This document shows positions 43,956 through 54,137 of a stretch of DNA of 64,000 nt, one piece after another. Each line of letters starts with the position of its first letter. Within the stretch, counting starts at the first letter, position 1. The DNA is from Hominisplanchenecus murintestinalis (GTDB lineage Bacteria > Bacillota > Clostridia > Lachnospirales > Lachnospiraceae): contig SRZB01000020.1 in the NCBI GenBank assembly GCA_004793585.1, forward strand, positions 1-64,000, given 5' to 3'. Position numbers and translations under genes: made by a program. The notes beneath the pieces were generated by a model. The model worked only from the letters and a program-made list of their open reading frames with translations, made no database searches and was not told the origin of the DNA.

Positions 43956-45671
43956 ATGGCAAGAACTGTGGCAATCGGGCACCAGGATTTTGAACAGGTA
44001 CGGGAGAACGACTGGTTTTACATTGATAAGACGAATTTTATAAAAGAATGGTGGGGCAGAGGAGACAGCGTGACCCTGATTGCCCGGCCGAGACGGTTCG
44101 GAAAGACGCTGAATATGAGTATGACGGAACAGTTCTTTTCTGTGGACTATGCGGGGCGGGGAGATTTGTTTAAGGGGCTTTCTGTCTGGGAAGATGAGAA
44201 GTACAGAAAGCTTCAGGGGACGTACCCGGTTATCAGCCTTTCTTTTGCGAATGTGAAAGAGCAGGATTTTCAGCGTACAAAGGAGTGTATCTGCCGGATT
44301 TTGGAGGATTTGTACAATAAGAAAGCTTTTTTGCTGGAAGGGAATCTTCTGACGGAAAACGAAAAGGCTTATTTCAGGAATATAACCGGGAATATGGGAG
44401 AAGTGGACGCAGTATGGGCAATTCACAAAATGTCGAGTTTCCTAAGCCGCTATTACGGAAAAAAGGTCATCATCCTCCTGGACGAGTATGATACGCCGCT
44501 GCAGGAAGCATATGTGGGCGGATACTGGGAGGAGATGACAGAGTTTATCCGTGGGCTTTTTAATTCCACGTTCAAGACAAACCCTTATCTGGAGCGGGCG
44601 GTTATGACCGGGATTACCAGAGTGAGTAAGGAATCTATCTTTTCAGATTTGAATAACCTGAAAGTGGTAACAGTTACATCCAATGAATATACGGACAGCT
44701 TTGGGTTTACGGAGAAAGAGGTCTTTTCTGCCCTGGATGAGTACGGGATGCCTGAAAGAAAAACGGCGGTAAAGCAGTGGTATGATGGTTTCACATTCGG
44801 AAAGGTTACGGATATTTATAACCCGTGGTCTATCCTGAACTATCTGGATACAGGGAGGCTGGCGGCTTACTGGGCAAACACCAGCTCAAACAGCCTTGCA
44901 GGGAAACTAATCCGCGAGGGGGATAAGCGAATAAAAACTTCTTTTGAGAATTTGATGCAGGGGAAATCTTTGCGCGTAGAAATAGATGAGCAGATTGTGT
45001 ACAGCCAGCTGGGAAGCGACGGACAGGCAATCTGGAGCCTCCTGCTTGCCAGCGGCTATCTGAAAGTGAAACGGTTTGATGCTTACGAGACGGAGTTTGG
45101 GGAATGGAAAGAAGAGTATGAGCTGGAGCTGACGAACTTTGAAGTAAAGACCATGTTCCAGGGGATGGTGCGCAGATGGTTCGGGTGTGTTTCTTCCGAC
45201 TATAACGATTTCATCAAAGCGCTTCTGGCAGATGATATCAGGGCAATGAACGGTTACATGAACCGGGTGGCGCTGGCGACGTTCAGTTATTTTGATACCG
45301 GGAAAAATCCGTCCAGTGAAGAACCGGAGCGTTTTTACCACGGATTTGTACTGGGGCTGATGGTGGATTTAAACGATAAATATATCCTTACTTCCAACAG
45401 GGAAAGCGGCTTCGGCAGGTATGACGTGATGCTGGAGCCGAGGAAAAAGGAGGACGACGCCATCCTCATAGAGTTTAAAGTGCAGGATACGGAGGAGGAA
45501 AAGGGGCTTTCCGACACCGTCCAGGCGGCGCTGAGACAGATAGAAGAAAAAGATTACGCCGCCGCGCTCCGGGCGAAGGGAATCCCGGAGGGGAGGATAC
45601 GGAAATACGGGTTTGCATTCCGGGGGAAAGAAGTACGGATTGGAAGCAAAATAGATGAAAAATGTGTTTAA
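43956..45671 (+). CDS. AAA-ATPase-like / PD-(D/E)XK nuclease-like protein, copy 4
   Basis: Protein of 571 residues with Walker A RPRRFGKT, Walker B LLDEYDTP and the C-terminal GRYDVML ... IEFK nuclease-like core. The ATG at 43956 follows GGGAGGAAGTGATTCT exactly as in the other copies; the longer in-frame extension from 43809 is not conserved. The first 60 residues (AIGHQDFEQVRENDWFYIDKTNFIKEWW) resemble copy 1, while the last 200 match copy 2 almost word for word ([23 protein letters not shown]), so it is a mosaic. It lies 38 kb from the other copies, next to the DGR. About 200 bp of upstream sequence, including the hairpin and TATAAT, is shared with copy 2. Confidence 0.85.
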   Translation: MARTVAIGHQDFEQVRENDWFYIDKTNFIKEWWGRGDSVTLIARPRRFGKTLNMSMTEQFFSVDYAGRGDLFKGLSVWEDEKYRKLQGTYPVISLSFANVKEQDFQRTKECICRILEDLYNKKAFLLEGNLLTENEKAYFRNITGNMGEVDAVWAIHKMSSFLSRYYGKKVIILLDEYDTPLQEAYVGGYWEEMTEFIRGLFNSTFKTNPYLERAVMTGITRVSKESIFSDLNNLKVVTVTSNEYTDSFGFTEKEVFSALDEYGMPERKTAVKQWYDGFTFGKVTDIYNPWSILNYLDTGRLAAYWANTSSNSLAGKLIREGDKRIKTSFENLMQGKSLRVEIDEQIVYSQLGSDGQAIWSLLLASGYLKVKRFDAYETEFGEWKEEYELELTNFEVKTMFQGMVRRWFGCVSSDYNDFIKALLADDIRAMNGYMNRVALATFSYFDTGKNPSSEEPERFYHGFVLGLMVDLNDKYILTSNRESGFGRYDVMLEPRKKEDDAILIEFKVQDTEEEKGLSDTVQAALRQIEEKDYAAALRAKGIPEGRIRKYGFAFRGKEVRIGSKIDEKCV

Positions 45672-45981
45672 GGGAATCCTATGAGAGGTAAAGTACCAAA
45701 ATAGAATTTAGAAGCTTTTTGCTATAGAAGTACTTTCCATGTATTAAATATTTAAGTTTTCCGAGATAAACGCATGAAAGAATTATACATACTCTTTTTT
45801 GATATAATCGCAAATGCAGACCGCTGGGTGGAATCGAGAATGTTTGAAAAGGAACATGAAGATTTTTAGCAGAATAGAAAAACAAATTTACAAATAGCCT
45901 CCTGTATAATGATATATAAGCGCTATAAATAAGGCAATCCGCTTATTTGTATGCTGTAAAAAGTGAAGGGAGCGCCAATGT
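45672..45981. other. Gap before the MBOAT gene
   Basis: AT-rich, no gene seen. A TATAAT at 45905-45910 lies 75 bp before the MBOAT start, but no good -35 partner was found. Confidence 0.35.
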
Positions 45982-47406
45982 ATGGTATTTAGTTCGATTC
46001 TGTTTTTATGGGTATTGTTACCGGTAGTTCTGGCTGCCTATTATCTTCCGCAATTTTGTGGTAAAGCCGGGAGCTGCCTGAAGTTTCAGAATTTTATCCT
46101 GGTAGTATTCAGTTTATTTTTTTATGCCTGGGGAGAACCGAGATATATCCTTCTGATGTTACTTTCAGTGTTGATTAATTACAGCTTCGGGCTGCTGATT
46201 GAAAGGAAACAGCAGAAGCTTTTGATGTTGGTTATTTGTGTGGCGGCGAATCTGCTGATTCTGGGGTATTTTAAATATTTTAATTTCTTTGTTGAAATCT
46301 GGAACGGGCTGGCGGGGAGTACGGTACAACTTTCTGTACGGACGGCAGCCCTTCCCATCGGGATTTCTTTTTATACGTTCCAGGCTCTTTCTTATGTGGT
46401 GGATGTGTACCGAAAAGAAAACCGGGCGCAGAAAAATTTCCTGCATATGATGCTGTATATTTCGTTTTTTCCCCAGCTTATTGCCGGTCCCATTGTGAAG
46501 TATCATGATATTGAACAGCAAATAGAAAACCGTAAAACGACCCTGTCAGGGTTCTCGTATGGAATTAAGCGTTTTATTATGGGACTGGGAAAAAAGGTGA
46601 TTTTGGCCAATACGTTTGCGGAGGTTGTAGACCTTGTATTTACGGATCATCCGATGAACGCTTCGCGTCTTCTGCTCTGGGGTACAGCCGTCCTTTACAT
46701 GCTGCAGATTTATTTTGATTTTTCCGGTTACTCAGACATGGCGGTTGGATTGGGCAGGATGTTCGGCTTTTCGTTCCAGGAAAATTTTCTGCTGCCTTAT
46801 ACGGCGGTTTCTATTCGGGATTTCTGGCGGAAATGGCATGTTTCTCTTTCCAGCTGGTTCCGTGAGTATGTCTATATTCCGCTTGGCGGAAACCGCAAGG
46901 GGACGGCGCGTACATATATCAATCTGATTCTTGTATTTTTTCTCACCGGTATCTGGCATGGCGCCGGGTGGACGTTTATTCTTTGGGGATTTTACCACGG
47001 CTTTTTTAATATTCTGGAGCGGTGTTTTCTGGGGAAATGGATGGGGAAAGGAAAGTGGAAGATTCTGGAGCGCGGCTACACCCTTTTTGTGGTGTTAATC
47101 GGCTGGGTGATTTTCCGCGCGCCTGATTTTTCCTATGCGCTGGACTATATCCGTTATATGTTTGTTCCTCATGAAAGCGTCCTGCGTATTGAAAGGTTTT
47201 TTGATACAAAGCTGATACTGTATATGGTGATAGCGATCCTGGGAAGCGGTATGATCCAGAGTATACTTAAGCGGAAAAAGATTCGGATTGCGGGAGACAG
47301 CGGGATTTCCCTGGTGGGAATGGCCGGCTATATGGCCGTGCTGTGGATTTCCCTGATGCTTCTGGTGAATGATACATATAATCCATTTATTTATTTTCGA
47401 TTTTAA
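45982..47406 (+). CDS. MBOAT-family O-acyltransferase (AlgI/DltB-like)
   Basis: Polytopic membrane enzyme of 474 residues that moves acyl (usually acetyl) groups from a cytoplasmic donor to an exported polymer. Family marks: DFWRKWHVSLSSWFREYVYIPLGGNR and the catalytic His326 in FFLTGIWHGAGWTFILWGFYHG. About ten helices are visible. The next gene, 26 bp downstream, codes for a DHHW/AlgJ-like partner, the standard pairing for extracellular polysaccharide or wall polymer acetylation. The start is ATG 45982 after GAAGGGAGC. The acceptor is unknown. Confidence 0.92.
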   Translation: MVFSSILFLWVLLPVVLAAYYLPQFCGKAGSCLKFQNFILVVFSLFFYAWGEPRYILLMLLSVLINYSFGLLIERKQQKLLMLVICVAANLLILGYFKYFNFFVEIWNGLAGSTVQLSVRTAALPIGISFYTFQALSYVVDVYRKENRAQKNFLHMMLYISFFPQLIAGPIVKYHDIEQQIENRKTTLSGFSYGIKRFIMGLGKKVILANTFAEVVDLVFTDHPMNASRLLLWGTAVLYMLQIYFDFSGYSDMAVGLGRMFGFSFQENFLLPYTAVSIRDFWRKWHVSLSSWFREYVYIPLGGNRKGTARTYINLILVFFLTGIWHGAGWTFILWGFYHGFFNILERCFLGKWMGKGKWKILERGYTLFVVLIGWVIFRAPDFSYALDYIRYMFVPHESVLRIERFFDTKLILYMVIAILGSGMIQSILKRKKIRIAGDSGISLVGMAGYMAVLWISLMLLVNDTYNPFIYFRF

Positions 47407-47432
47407 CTTCAAGAAATAATGAGGACAAGCTT

Positions 47433-48554
47433 ATGAAGAAAAAACTTTTTATCGCACTGTTTATCCTAAGCCTTATCGTCCCGCCTGCAAGTTTTTTGCT
47501 GGTAAAAGATTGGATTGATACGGAAAATTATGAAAACCGTACGCTGGCTTCTTTTCCGCGCCTGGCGTGGGATAATTTTGAGCAGATTCCGGGAGAATTT
47601 GAGGAATTTCTCAATGACCATGCGCCGTACAAAAATTTTTTTGTTAAGTTAAATACCAAGCTGGAAAAGAAACTCTTTGGTGCGGTTTCCGTGGGGTCGG
47701 TTACGGTAGGTACGGATAACTGGCTGTTTTATACGGTGGATGCAGAGGGAGAAGACGCGCTGTCGGATTATCAGCATCTAAACATCTATACAATGGAGCG
47801 GCAGGAGGAAATTTCAAAGAATATTCAAAGCGTTGTTTTAGGAATGGAGAAGCGGGGAATCCGCTTTTATGTGTTTGAAGCGCCCAGTAAAGAACGTATT
47901 TATGGAAAATATATGCCCGAAAATATTGATGTTTATGGGCCAAAATCCCGCCTGGATATCATCATTCCCAAACTGCAGGAACAAGGGCTTCCGGTGTATG
48001 ATTTGGCGGATTCACTAAGAAAATATGCCGAGGATTATCAGGTCTTCTATAAATATGATACGCATTGGAATATGCTGGGGGCGTTTATTGCCAGCCAGCA
48101 GATTGCAGAAGTTCTTCTTGGCGAAAGCGTTTCCTTAGAGGAAGTGAATATTTTACCCGGAGCCGAAGTTTCGGGGGATATGGCTTCGATGTTGAATATG
48201 GTGAATGAATTTCATGACGATACGGACTTTATGATCGAAGGCTATCTGCCGGAGATTACAGTTGAGAAAATTGAATCCCAAGAAAATAAAGATTCCGGAA
48301 TCCAGGTTTTCAAATCCAATTCGTCAAATAAGCGGACGCTGCTTGTGATTGGGGATTCTTTCAGTAACGCCATGACCTCTTACCTGCCCCAGCTTTACCA
48401 GACGGCTGTTTTTTCTACCTTCAAATCTTATACGCCGGAACTGTTTTCGCAGTATGATGTGGATGACGTGGTTTATCTGAACGCCGAGCGCAACCAGCGT
48501 TATTTCGAACAGATTTCTACTGTGCTGGAGGGGGAGTTTAAGGGTCCTTTTTAG
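47433..48554 (+). CDS. DHHW/AlgJ-AlgX-like secreted acyl-transfer protein
   Basis: Protein of 373 residues with an N-terminal signal anchor (LFIALFILSLIVPPASFLLV) and an SGNH-like extracellular domain. DTHW (Asp209-His211-Trp212, KYDTHWNMLGAF) is the family signature, and the GDS-type serine lies in LVIGDSFSNAM. It would receive the acyl group from the MBOAT protein and pass it to a glycan outside the membrane. It is co-transcribed with the MBOAT gene (26-bp gap); a GAGGACAAGC-type weak ribosome site precedes the ATG. Confidence 0.88.
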   Translation: MKKKLFIALFILSLIVPPASFLLVKDWIDTENYENRTLASFPRLAWDNFEQIPGEFEEFLNDHAPYKNFFVKLNTKLEKKLFGAVSVGSVTVGTDNWLFYTVDAEGEDALSDYQHLNIYTMERQEEISKNIQSVVLGMEKRGIRFYVFEAPSKERIYGKYMPENIDVYGPKSRLDIIIPKLQEQGLPVYDLADSLRKYAEDYQVFYKYDTHWNMLGAFIASQQIAEVLLGESVSLEEVNILPGAEVSGDMASMLNMVNEFHDDTDFMIEGYLPEITVEKIESQENKDSGIQVFKSNSSNKRTLLVIGDSFSNAMTSYLPQLYQTAVFSTFKSYTPELFSQYDVDDVVYLNAERNQRYFEQISTVLEGEFKGPF

Positions 48555-48605
48555 AAATTGCAGGAGAGGGACGGCAGTACTGGCTGCTGAAAGTGTTAGA
48601 AAATA

Positions 48606-48711
48606 AAGGAGCTGTTGCAAAACGCGGATTATCTACAGTATATAGGCAAGACCTGTATCGTCTAAGTGCCATATCCTTGTATATATAGCGGCTATTTTAC
48701 AACAACTCCTT
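48606..48711. mobile_element. 106-bp MITE-like element
   Basis: Ends AAGGAGCTGTTGCAAAAC and, as reverse complement of the right end, AAGGAGTTGTTGTAAAAT are imperfect terminal inverted repeats (14 of the first 17 bases match). The inside is too short for a gene. Ends of this type (GCTGTTGCAAAA) resemble those of IS1182-like elements, so it could be a non-autonomous derivative. No clear target duplication was found. Confidence 0.5.
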
Positions 48712-48752
48712 CGTTTCACCTGTTTTGTTGTTTTCAGAGATGATTTCTGGCT

Positions 48753-51700
48753 CTATGTGATTTTCAGTTTCATTTTTGCTTTTTTGTTACTTCCGTCAGT
48801 AGATACCGCTGTAATCGTGACAGTCTTTCCTTTTCCGGCTTTCGTTGTCTTAACGATGCCCTTCTGATTGACCGTGGCATATTTGGTGTTTGAACTGCTC
48901 CATGTCAACGTCCTGTTTACAGTTCCCTTGCCTGTGGTCTTGATTTTGGCTTTGAGTTTTACTGCTTTTCCGGCTTTGGCTTTTTTTGCAGGGGCAGAAA
49001 GTTTAATGCTCTTGACTGCCCTTTTCATAATCCTGATTTTATAAACTGCCGTCTTCTTGCTGCCGTCTGCTGCAGCGGCTGTTACCGTAACAGTTTTGCC
49101 TATGCCGGCTTTCTTTAGCTTAATGACCCCTGCCTGGCTGATTGACGCATATTTTGTATTGCTGACGCTCCAGGTTACTGTTTTATTTGCTGTCTGTTCA
49201 GGAAGGATGGAGGCTGTCAGTTTTACTTTTTTACCTGCCGCGAGTTTCTTTGATGGGGCATGGATGGAAATGGACGCTGCCTGTACAGGTTTGGGTGGCT
49301 CTGCTTTCTTTATAACAAGGTTCTTTAACGCTGCGTGCAGCTCTGCTTCTGCCGCTTTTACTTCTTCTGCGGAGGCTTCCTTATTGTTCAGCACGGCTGT
49401 TACCTTCGCCAAAACTTTCTGAAATTCTGCCCAGCTCTCCGGCGTATAATTGGTTTCCTGAAGATTTTTTGCCTGCTCAATGGCTGCATGCAATTCTTTT
49501 TTGTCAGCAATCTCCGGTTTTTTCAAGAATTTAGCTTTTATTGTAACATTTCCTAACGGCATAACAAACACGCCGTCTTTGACTGCTGTTCCATTTACAC
49601 TTTCTTCTGTATAATATTTCAGGCTTTCCTCTGCAAGCTCATATCCCGCGTCCGCAACGGCAAAAACCGTAACCGTTTCCCCCGGGGATGCAATCGGATT
49701 TGTAATAAAAATGTTTCCGTTTTCCGATTGTTCCGCAGATACATAAAAACTGCCGCTAAGTGTAATTGCTCCAAGATTAAAATTACCCCAGGTTCCATCG
49801 TATAAAGTATCGTTGCTGATTTCCATATGCAGATGTGAATCCGCATCTTTTAGAAGATATTCCATGGAAATCATGCCGTATTTTGCCGGCTCGCTGTTTG
49901 CCTGTGCGCCAGTGTCAAAAAATTGTGTATATTCTTTTCGTGTCTGCCCGTCTTTTACTACAGAAGCGTTTATTTTCACTTTTGCAGACCATGCGCCAAG
50001 ATGAATCCCGACAGTCTGTTTCCTTGCAGAATACGGAAGATCAAATGTAATGCCGTTTCCTGCCTTTTCAAAGACGATTCCTTTGCTGTAATTACCGGCA
50101 GCATTGTTCGTTCCGTCTGTAAAGGAAAACATTGTATCGGAAGAATTCGGATTTAACTTTGTAACTGCCTGGATAGCAGAAAGGTTTGCAATGCCTCTGC
50201 TTCCGGTCTTTTTTTCAATTTGTTCCAAATCTGTGACAGTAAACAGATTCCAGTCAACAGCTCCTTCCTCTGTAAGATTCACTGATTCCGGCGCAGTATG
50301 TGTCCCGAATACGACTTGTGAATCTTCTGCTTCCGGAATAGGAATGCTCTCTTCTGTCTCTTTTATCGTTAGAGCCTGAAGCGCCGTTACGCATCCGCCC
50401 CATTGTCCCAAATCGTTGCTGCAGTACAGTTTTGCTGTTACTTTGTCCGAAGCGGACGGGACTTTATAAGTAATGACAAATTCCTGCCCCGCCATTCCTG
50501 AAGAGTCGTCTTTTCCAAATGTTCCGGAATAGAAAACCGTATTGTTTACCGCTATCTCAAGCGTCACATCCCCGCCCCAGGCATTTGCATAAAATTTTGC
50601 TTCCTGCATCTTGTCGCTGTATGGAAGTTCCAGTGTAAATCCGTCATGCAAGCTTCTTGCACTGATTCCTGAACGGTCTACCGGAGTTCCCGTACCGTCT
50701 GTCGATTCAAAAGAAAATGTACCGTCATTGATTTTTCCGTCTATGCCATCGATTACTTGAAAATTCTTAATCTTTGTCTCTGCCTGCTCTTTTCGGATGT
50801 AATTTTCCGTGCTCTCGCTGTGGAACTGTGCCCAATCCACTGTTCCTTCCGCTGTCAGGTTGATCGTTCCGGATGTGAGTTCTCCCTTTTTACCGGACAC
50901 ATAAGGTATCGCATTTGCAGCCATTGCTTTTACAACGGCAGGAACTGTGATTTTTATCGTTTTTCCTCCGCAGGAAGCGTCTGCTTTCAGTACTGTTGCG
51001 ATGTCAGGGAGCGGGAGAACCGGATTTGCTACGCTTCCGTTATTTCGCAGTCCGTACTTTGACAAATGGCTGTCGCTTGAAAATATGAATTTTGTTCCAT
51101 ATGTCGGGCCTTTTACGTCAAAATTCAAATTACTTATGATATTGGAGAAATCGGTGTTTCCGTTCAGCACTTTTTCCTGAACTTCCAGCCAGTCATAGTA
51201 TGCCCGCTGTGCGTCCGTGCGCTTTACTTCCTCTGGAATTTCAGAGACGCTTTCGGAATTTGCAGACTCCGTGCCGTCTTTGATACCCGTAACCAACACA
51301 TCATATCGTTTATAATTGGAAAGCCCTTCTAATTTACATGGGAGCGTTTTTGTATTTTTTACATTCCAGGAAGTGTTGTCTGCTGTTTTATAGTAGACAC
51401 GGTAGCTGTCATAAGAAATGCCTTCCGGTGCGGACGCGCTGACCAAAAGCGCGGTATTTTCTGATTCTGCTTTCACTTGCACTGGGGCTTCCAGGACTCT
51501 GCTGCCGCCGTTTTCCAAAACGATAGCCTTTAAGCTTATTTCTCCCTGTTCTTTTCCATCCTGTTTCATGGTAACCGTAACCATCATGTCTGTATCTTTT
51601 GAGGCGCAGTTTGGTATTTCTACCGCATAGACCGTCTCTTCCCCGGAGCCTTTTAATTCTGCTGTTTTCGTCACTTCAGAAGCGTCCAGCAGGTCAGCTT

Positions 51701-53795
51701 CCACTTTGGCAGTGCCGTTTTTTACACCGATGAGAGCTTTGGCTGTCTGCATCGTATTTGATGCGGGAACCATAAACATAAATCCTTCCGAGCCGTGTGG
51801 AGACGTTGTCTTTGAATATTCTTTTGCATTCTCTGAGCCAAGCGCACGCATTACTTTGCTGTCTCTTAAACTGGTGGGATATTTGCTGTTTGTCCGATGA
51901 TATCCGACGGTATTCACATTAAAGATTTTTTTGTTTCCTTTTTCAATCTGATTTGGAAGCCCATCCGCCCGGGGGGAAGTCCCTTCATCTCCAAACAGTA
52001 TGGCGCTGTCAGCAGCGTCTATCTGTTCTGCCGTAAAAGATGCATCTGCGCGTTTGTTTGGACGGATGCCAAGATAAGTCTCATTTCCGTCTGCCCCGTC
52101 AATGGAATACTCATGATTTCCGGCTGCCACCTGTATGGTTTGTGATTTTCCGCCGACTTTTACGCGGAGTTCAAAATCATGGTCTGCCTTTACTGTAAGC
52201 GTTGCCCCTGAGGTATCATTCATCCGTTCGCTGCATGAAAGATTTACAAAGTTTTCACCGTCTGCGCCGTTAAAATAGAGATTGTCCACGCCGAACGCCT
52301 CCGTAAGCTTAATATCCCATTCAATGACGTTTTCATTTCCTTTTATAGTAATGCCTACAATATTTTCAATCACAGAACCGATTCCGAGCGCTCCTGCCCA
52401 TCCTACAAAATTTGATCTGGAAGGCTGCGTATCCGAATGTTCTGTTGAACCCGGAATCGAGTATTCCGAAGAATAATTTTCCCAAAGCGTATGCAGAAAT
52501 TTGCCGTACCTGTCATATGCCCCATTAACGCAGACATCTGCAAGCGCGTTGGTATGGCGTACCGCTTCTTTAAATGCCAGTTCGTCATATCCATAATTCT
52601 GCAGGCCTTTAATCCACTGATAGGAAGTCGGAGACCATATCGCCCCGTTCCAGTATCCTCCTGTTGGCTTAAATGTACTGTAATCATAGCATACGGTAGC
52701 AAGTCCGTTTGGACGGAACATCTTATTGGAATTTAAAACATATTCTTTAATCATGCGGTCTGCCTGTTCTTTTGTAGCCACGCCCGCCGCAAGAGCCCAC
52801 AGGCCTGTCGGCGTTGCAATATTTGTAAATTCACCCGTCGATGCATTCATATTAAAGAAAAAGCTTCCGTCTTCCGACCATAATTTTTCCCGTACGAGCT
52901 GCTTTAAATCCGCTTCCTCTCTCTGGTATTTCTCTTTCATCTCCTGGTATTTTGTCCGGTCTGCTGGTGTAAGCGTTTCATCTTTTGCAAGGATTTCCTC
53001 TAAAATCCTAACAAGGTAATGTGCAGCCTGTACCTGCTGGATGGACATATCGTTTGCCGCCTGTCCCCACCCGTGCCAATCCTGGTTTGGCGTATTGTCA
53101 AGTCCGTTTCCCTGTCCATTTGAAACATACAGCCCTTTGGCCGGACCAGACTTGTGCGTTCTTGTTCTCTTTATAAACTGCCAGTACGCATCCAGCCTGT
53201 CAATGATTGCTTTTTCTTTGATTTTTTTCGTAAAACGTGAAAGATCTCCGTGAATCTGATACTGTTCCCATTCTGCCCAGGCAAACATCGGCGGATTGAT
53301 GGCGTCTACCGTCAGATAATTGCTGTAACTTAACTGTCCGTTGCTTTGGTTGATTCTTCGGCAAATGTAACCATCCGAATCATCCTCTGCATCCGTCTGA
53401 TGGTAATAGAAATTGTCCATGGAATTTAATGTTGGGAATTCGTGGATGCCGTATTTATCAAACATCATCATAAACAGTGTATCCCATTGAAAAATAGTTT
53501 CATCAAAAGCTTCGTCCACATAGTAAGACGTCGTGTCATCTGTTGTCAGTTCAGGATTCAGAGCCTTTGTAATCGGCGTAATATTGCTTTTATGGCTGTT
53601 CCAGGCAGTTTGATACAGCGTTTCCCAATCCTTGTGTTTGGAAAAATGTACCTTCGGAAGCCGTTCCATATCAATGACATAGCCGCCGGCGACTGTTTCC
53701 GGCGCGGCAGATACGGGCAGAGAAGTGAACGCTGCCGCTCCTGCCAATGTTATGGCTATTATGTTTGGAGCCAGTTGTTTCATTCTTTTTAACAT
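48753..53795 (-). CDS. Large secreted GH63-like (alpha/alpha)6 glycoside hydrolase with FIVAR and two Ig-like domains
   Basis: Protein of 1680 residues. Signal peptide MLKRMKQLAPNIIAITLAGAAAFTSLPVSAA. Residues about 60-540 form a GH63/GH37-type barrel: FQWDTLFMMMF (candidate acid Asp), GLDNTPNQDWHGWGQ, GGYWNGAIWSPTSYQW and SSEYSIPGSTEHSDTQ. Beta domains with repeated VDWAQF/VDWNLF segments (about 1000-1330) may bind carbohydrate. A FIVAR helical domain (1435-1500) precedes two BIG_2 Ig-like domains (1515-1680) with VTWSVSNTKYASIS and LTWSSSNTKYATVN. Host glycan or alpha-glucoside breakdown at the cell surface is inferred. The ATG follows AAGGGTG. A long leader of about 300 nt precedes it. Confidence 0.85.
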   Translation of the reverse strand: MLKRMKQLAPNIIAITLAGAAAFTSLPVSAAPETVAGGYVIDMERLPKVHFSKHKDWETLYQTAWNSHKSNITPITKALNPELTTDDTTSYYVDEAFDETIFQWDTLFMMMFDKYGIHEFPTLNSMDNFYYHQTDAEDDSDGYICRRINQSNGQLSYSNYLTVDAINPPMFAWAEWEQYQIHGDLSRFTKKIKEKAIIDRLDAYWQFIKRTRTHKSGPAKGLYVSNGQGNGLDNTPNQDWHGWGQAANDMSIQQVQAAHYLVRILEEILAKDETLTPADRTKYQEMKEKYQREEADLKQLVREKLWSEDGSFFFNMNASTGEFTNIATPTGLWALAAGVATKEQADRMIKEYVLNSNKMFRPNGLATVCYDYSTFKPTGGYWNGAIWSPTSYQWIKGLQNYGYDELAFKEAVRHTNALADVCVNGAYDRYGKFLHTLWENYSSEYSIPGSTEHSDTQPSRSNFVGWAGALGIGSVIENIVGITIKGNENVIEWDIKLTEAFGVDNLYFNGADGENFVNLSCSERMNDTSGATLTVKADHDFELRVKVGGKSQTIQVAAGNHEYSIDGADGNETYLGIRPNKRADASFTAEQIDAADSAILFGDEGTSPRADGLPNQIEKGNKKIFNVNTVGYHRTNSKYPTSLRDSKVMRALGSENAKEYSKTTSPHGSEGFMFMVPASNTMQTAKALIGVKNGTAKVEADLLDASEVTKTAELKGSGEETVYAVEIPNCASKDTDMMVTVTMKQDGKEQGEISLKAIVLENGGSRVLEAPVQVKAESENTALLVSASAPEGISYDSYRVYYKTADNTSWNVKNTKTLPCKLEGLSNYKRYDVLVTGIKDGTESANSESVSEIPEEVKRTDAQRAYYDWLEVQEKVLNGNTDFSNIISNLNFDVKGPTYGTKFIFSSDSHLSKYGLRNNGSVANPVLPLPDIATVLKADASCGGKTIKITVPAVVKAMAANAIPYVSGKKGELTSGTINLTAEGTVDWAQFHSESTENYIRKEQAETKIKNFQVIDGIDGKINDGTFSFESTDGTGTPVDRSGISARSLHDGFTLELPYSDKMQEAKFYANAWGGDVTLEIAVNNTVFYSGTFGKDDSSGMAGQEFVITYKVPSASDKVTAKLYCSNDLGQWGGCVTALQALTIKETEESIPIPEAEDSQVVFGTHTAPESVNLTEEGAVDWNLFTVTDLEQIEKKTGSRGIANLSAIQAVTKLNPNSSDTMFSFTDGTNNAAGNYSKGIVFEKAGNGITFDLPYSARKQTVGIHLGAWSAKVKINASVVKDGQTRKEYTQFFDTGAQANSEPAKYGMISMEYLLKDADSHLHMEISNDTLYDGTWGNFNLGAITLSGSFYVSAEQSENGNIFITNPIASPGETVTVFAVADAGYELAEESLKYYTEESVNGTAVKDGVFVMPLGNVTIKAKFLKKPEIADKKELHAAIEQAKNLQETNYTPESWAEFQKVLAKVTAVLNNKEASAEEVKAAEAELHAALKNLVIKKAEPPKPVQAASISIHAPSKKLAAGKKVKLTASILPEQTANKTVTWSVSNTKYASISQAGVIKLKKAGIGKTVTVTAAAADGSKKTAVYKIRIMKRAVKSIKLSAPAKKAKAGKAVKLKAKIKTTGKGTVNRTLTWSSSNTKYATVNQKGIVKTTKAGKGKTVTITAVSTDGSNKKAKMKLKIT

Positions 53796-54108
53796 CTTTT
53801 TTCACCCTTTCTTTCATTCATGATATTTTCTTGGAATCTTTAGCCTTCATATAAGGCTTTCAGACACGGCATGCTTTTCGCATTCCTTTTCGCTATGAAA
53901 GCTTATCTGCCAGAGTTTCACATGGAAAAGCTTCTGTTGGATTTTGCTCTTGACGCGCTGCCTTGCCTATGGGTACTGCAGGCGCGAGGACATTTTATTA
54001 TAGAGATGATTGCACCATAGATGATAGCGTCCCCATTTACAGAAGGGGCTTATGAATAAAAAGCTGGGTAGGAAACTGCCCTTTTCTGCACAATATACAG
54101 TTACTATT

Positions 54109-54137
54109 ATTATACGTATAGGTCTGGTTTAAGTCAA
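54109..54137 (-). promoter_or_regulatory. Promoter of the GH63-like gene
   Basis: On the minus strand TTGACT (54137-54132), 17 bp, TATAAT (54114-54109). The transcript would have a leader of about 305 nt before the ATG at 53795. The leader contains several GC-rich arms (such as CGCGCCTGC/GCAGCGCG near 53960) but no riboswitch I recognise. The remaining gap to the GH5 gene shows no other gene. Confidence 0.7.
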
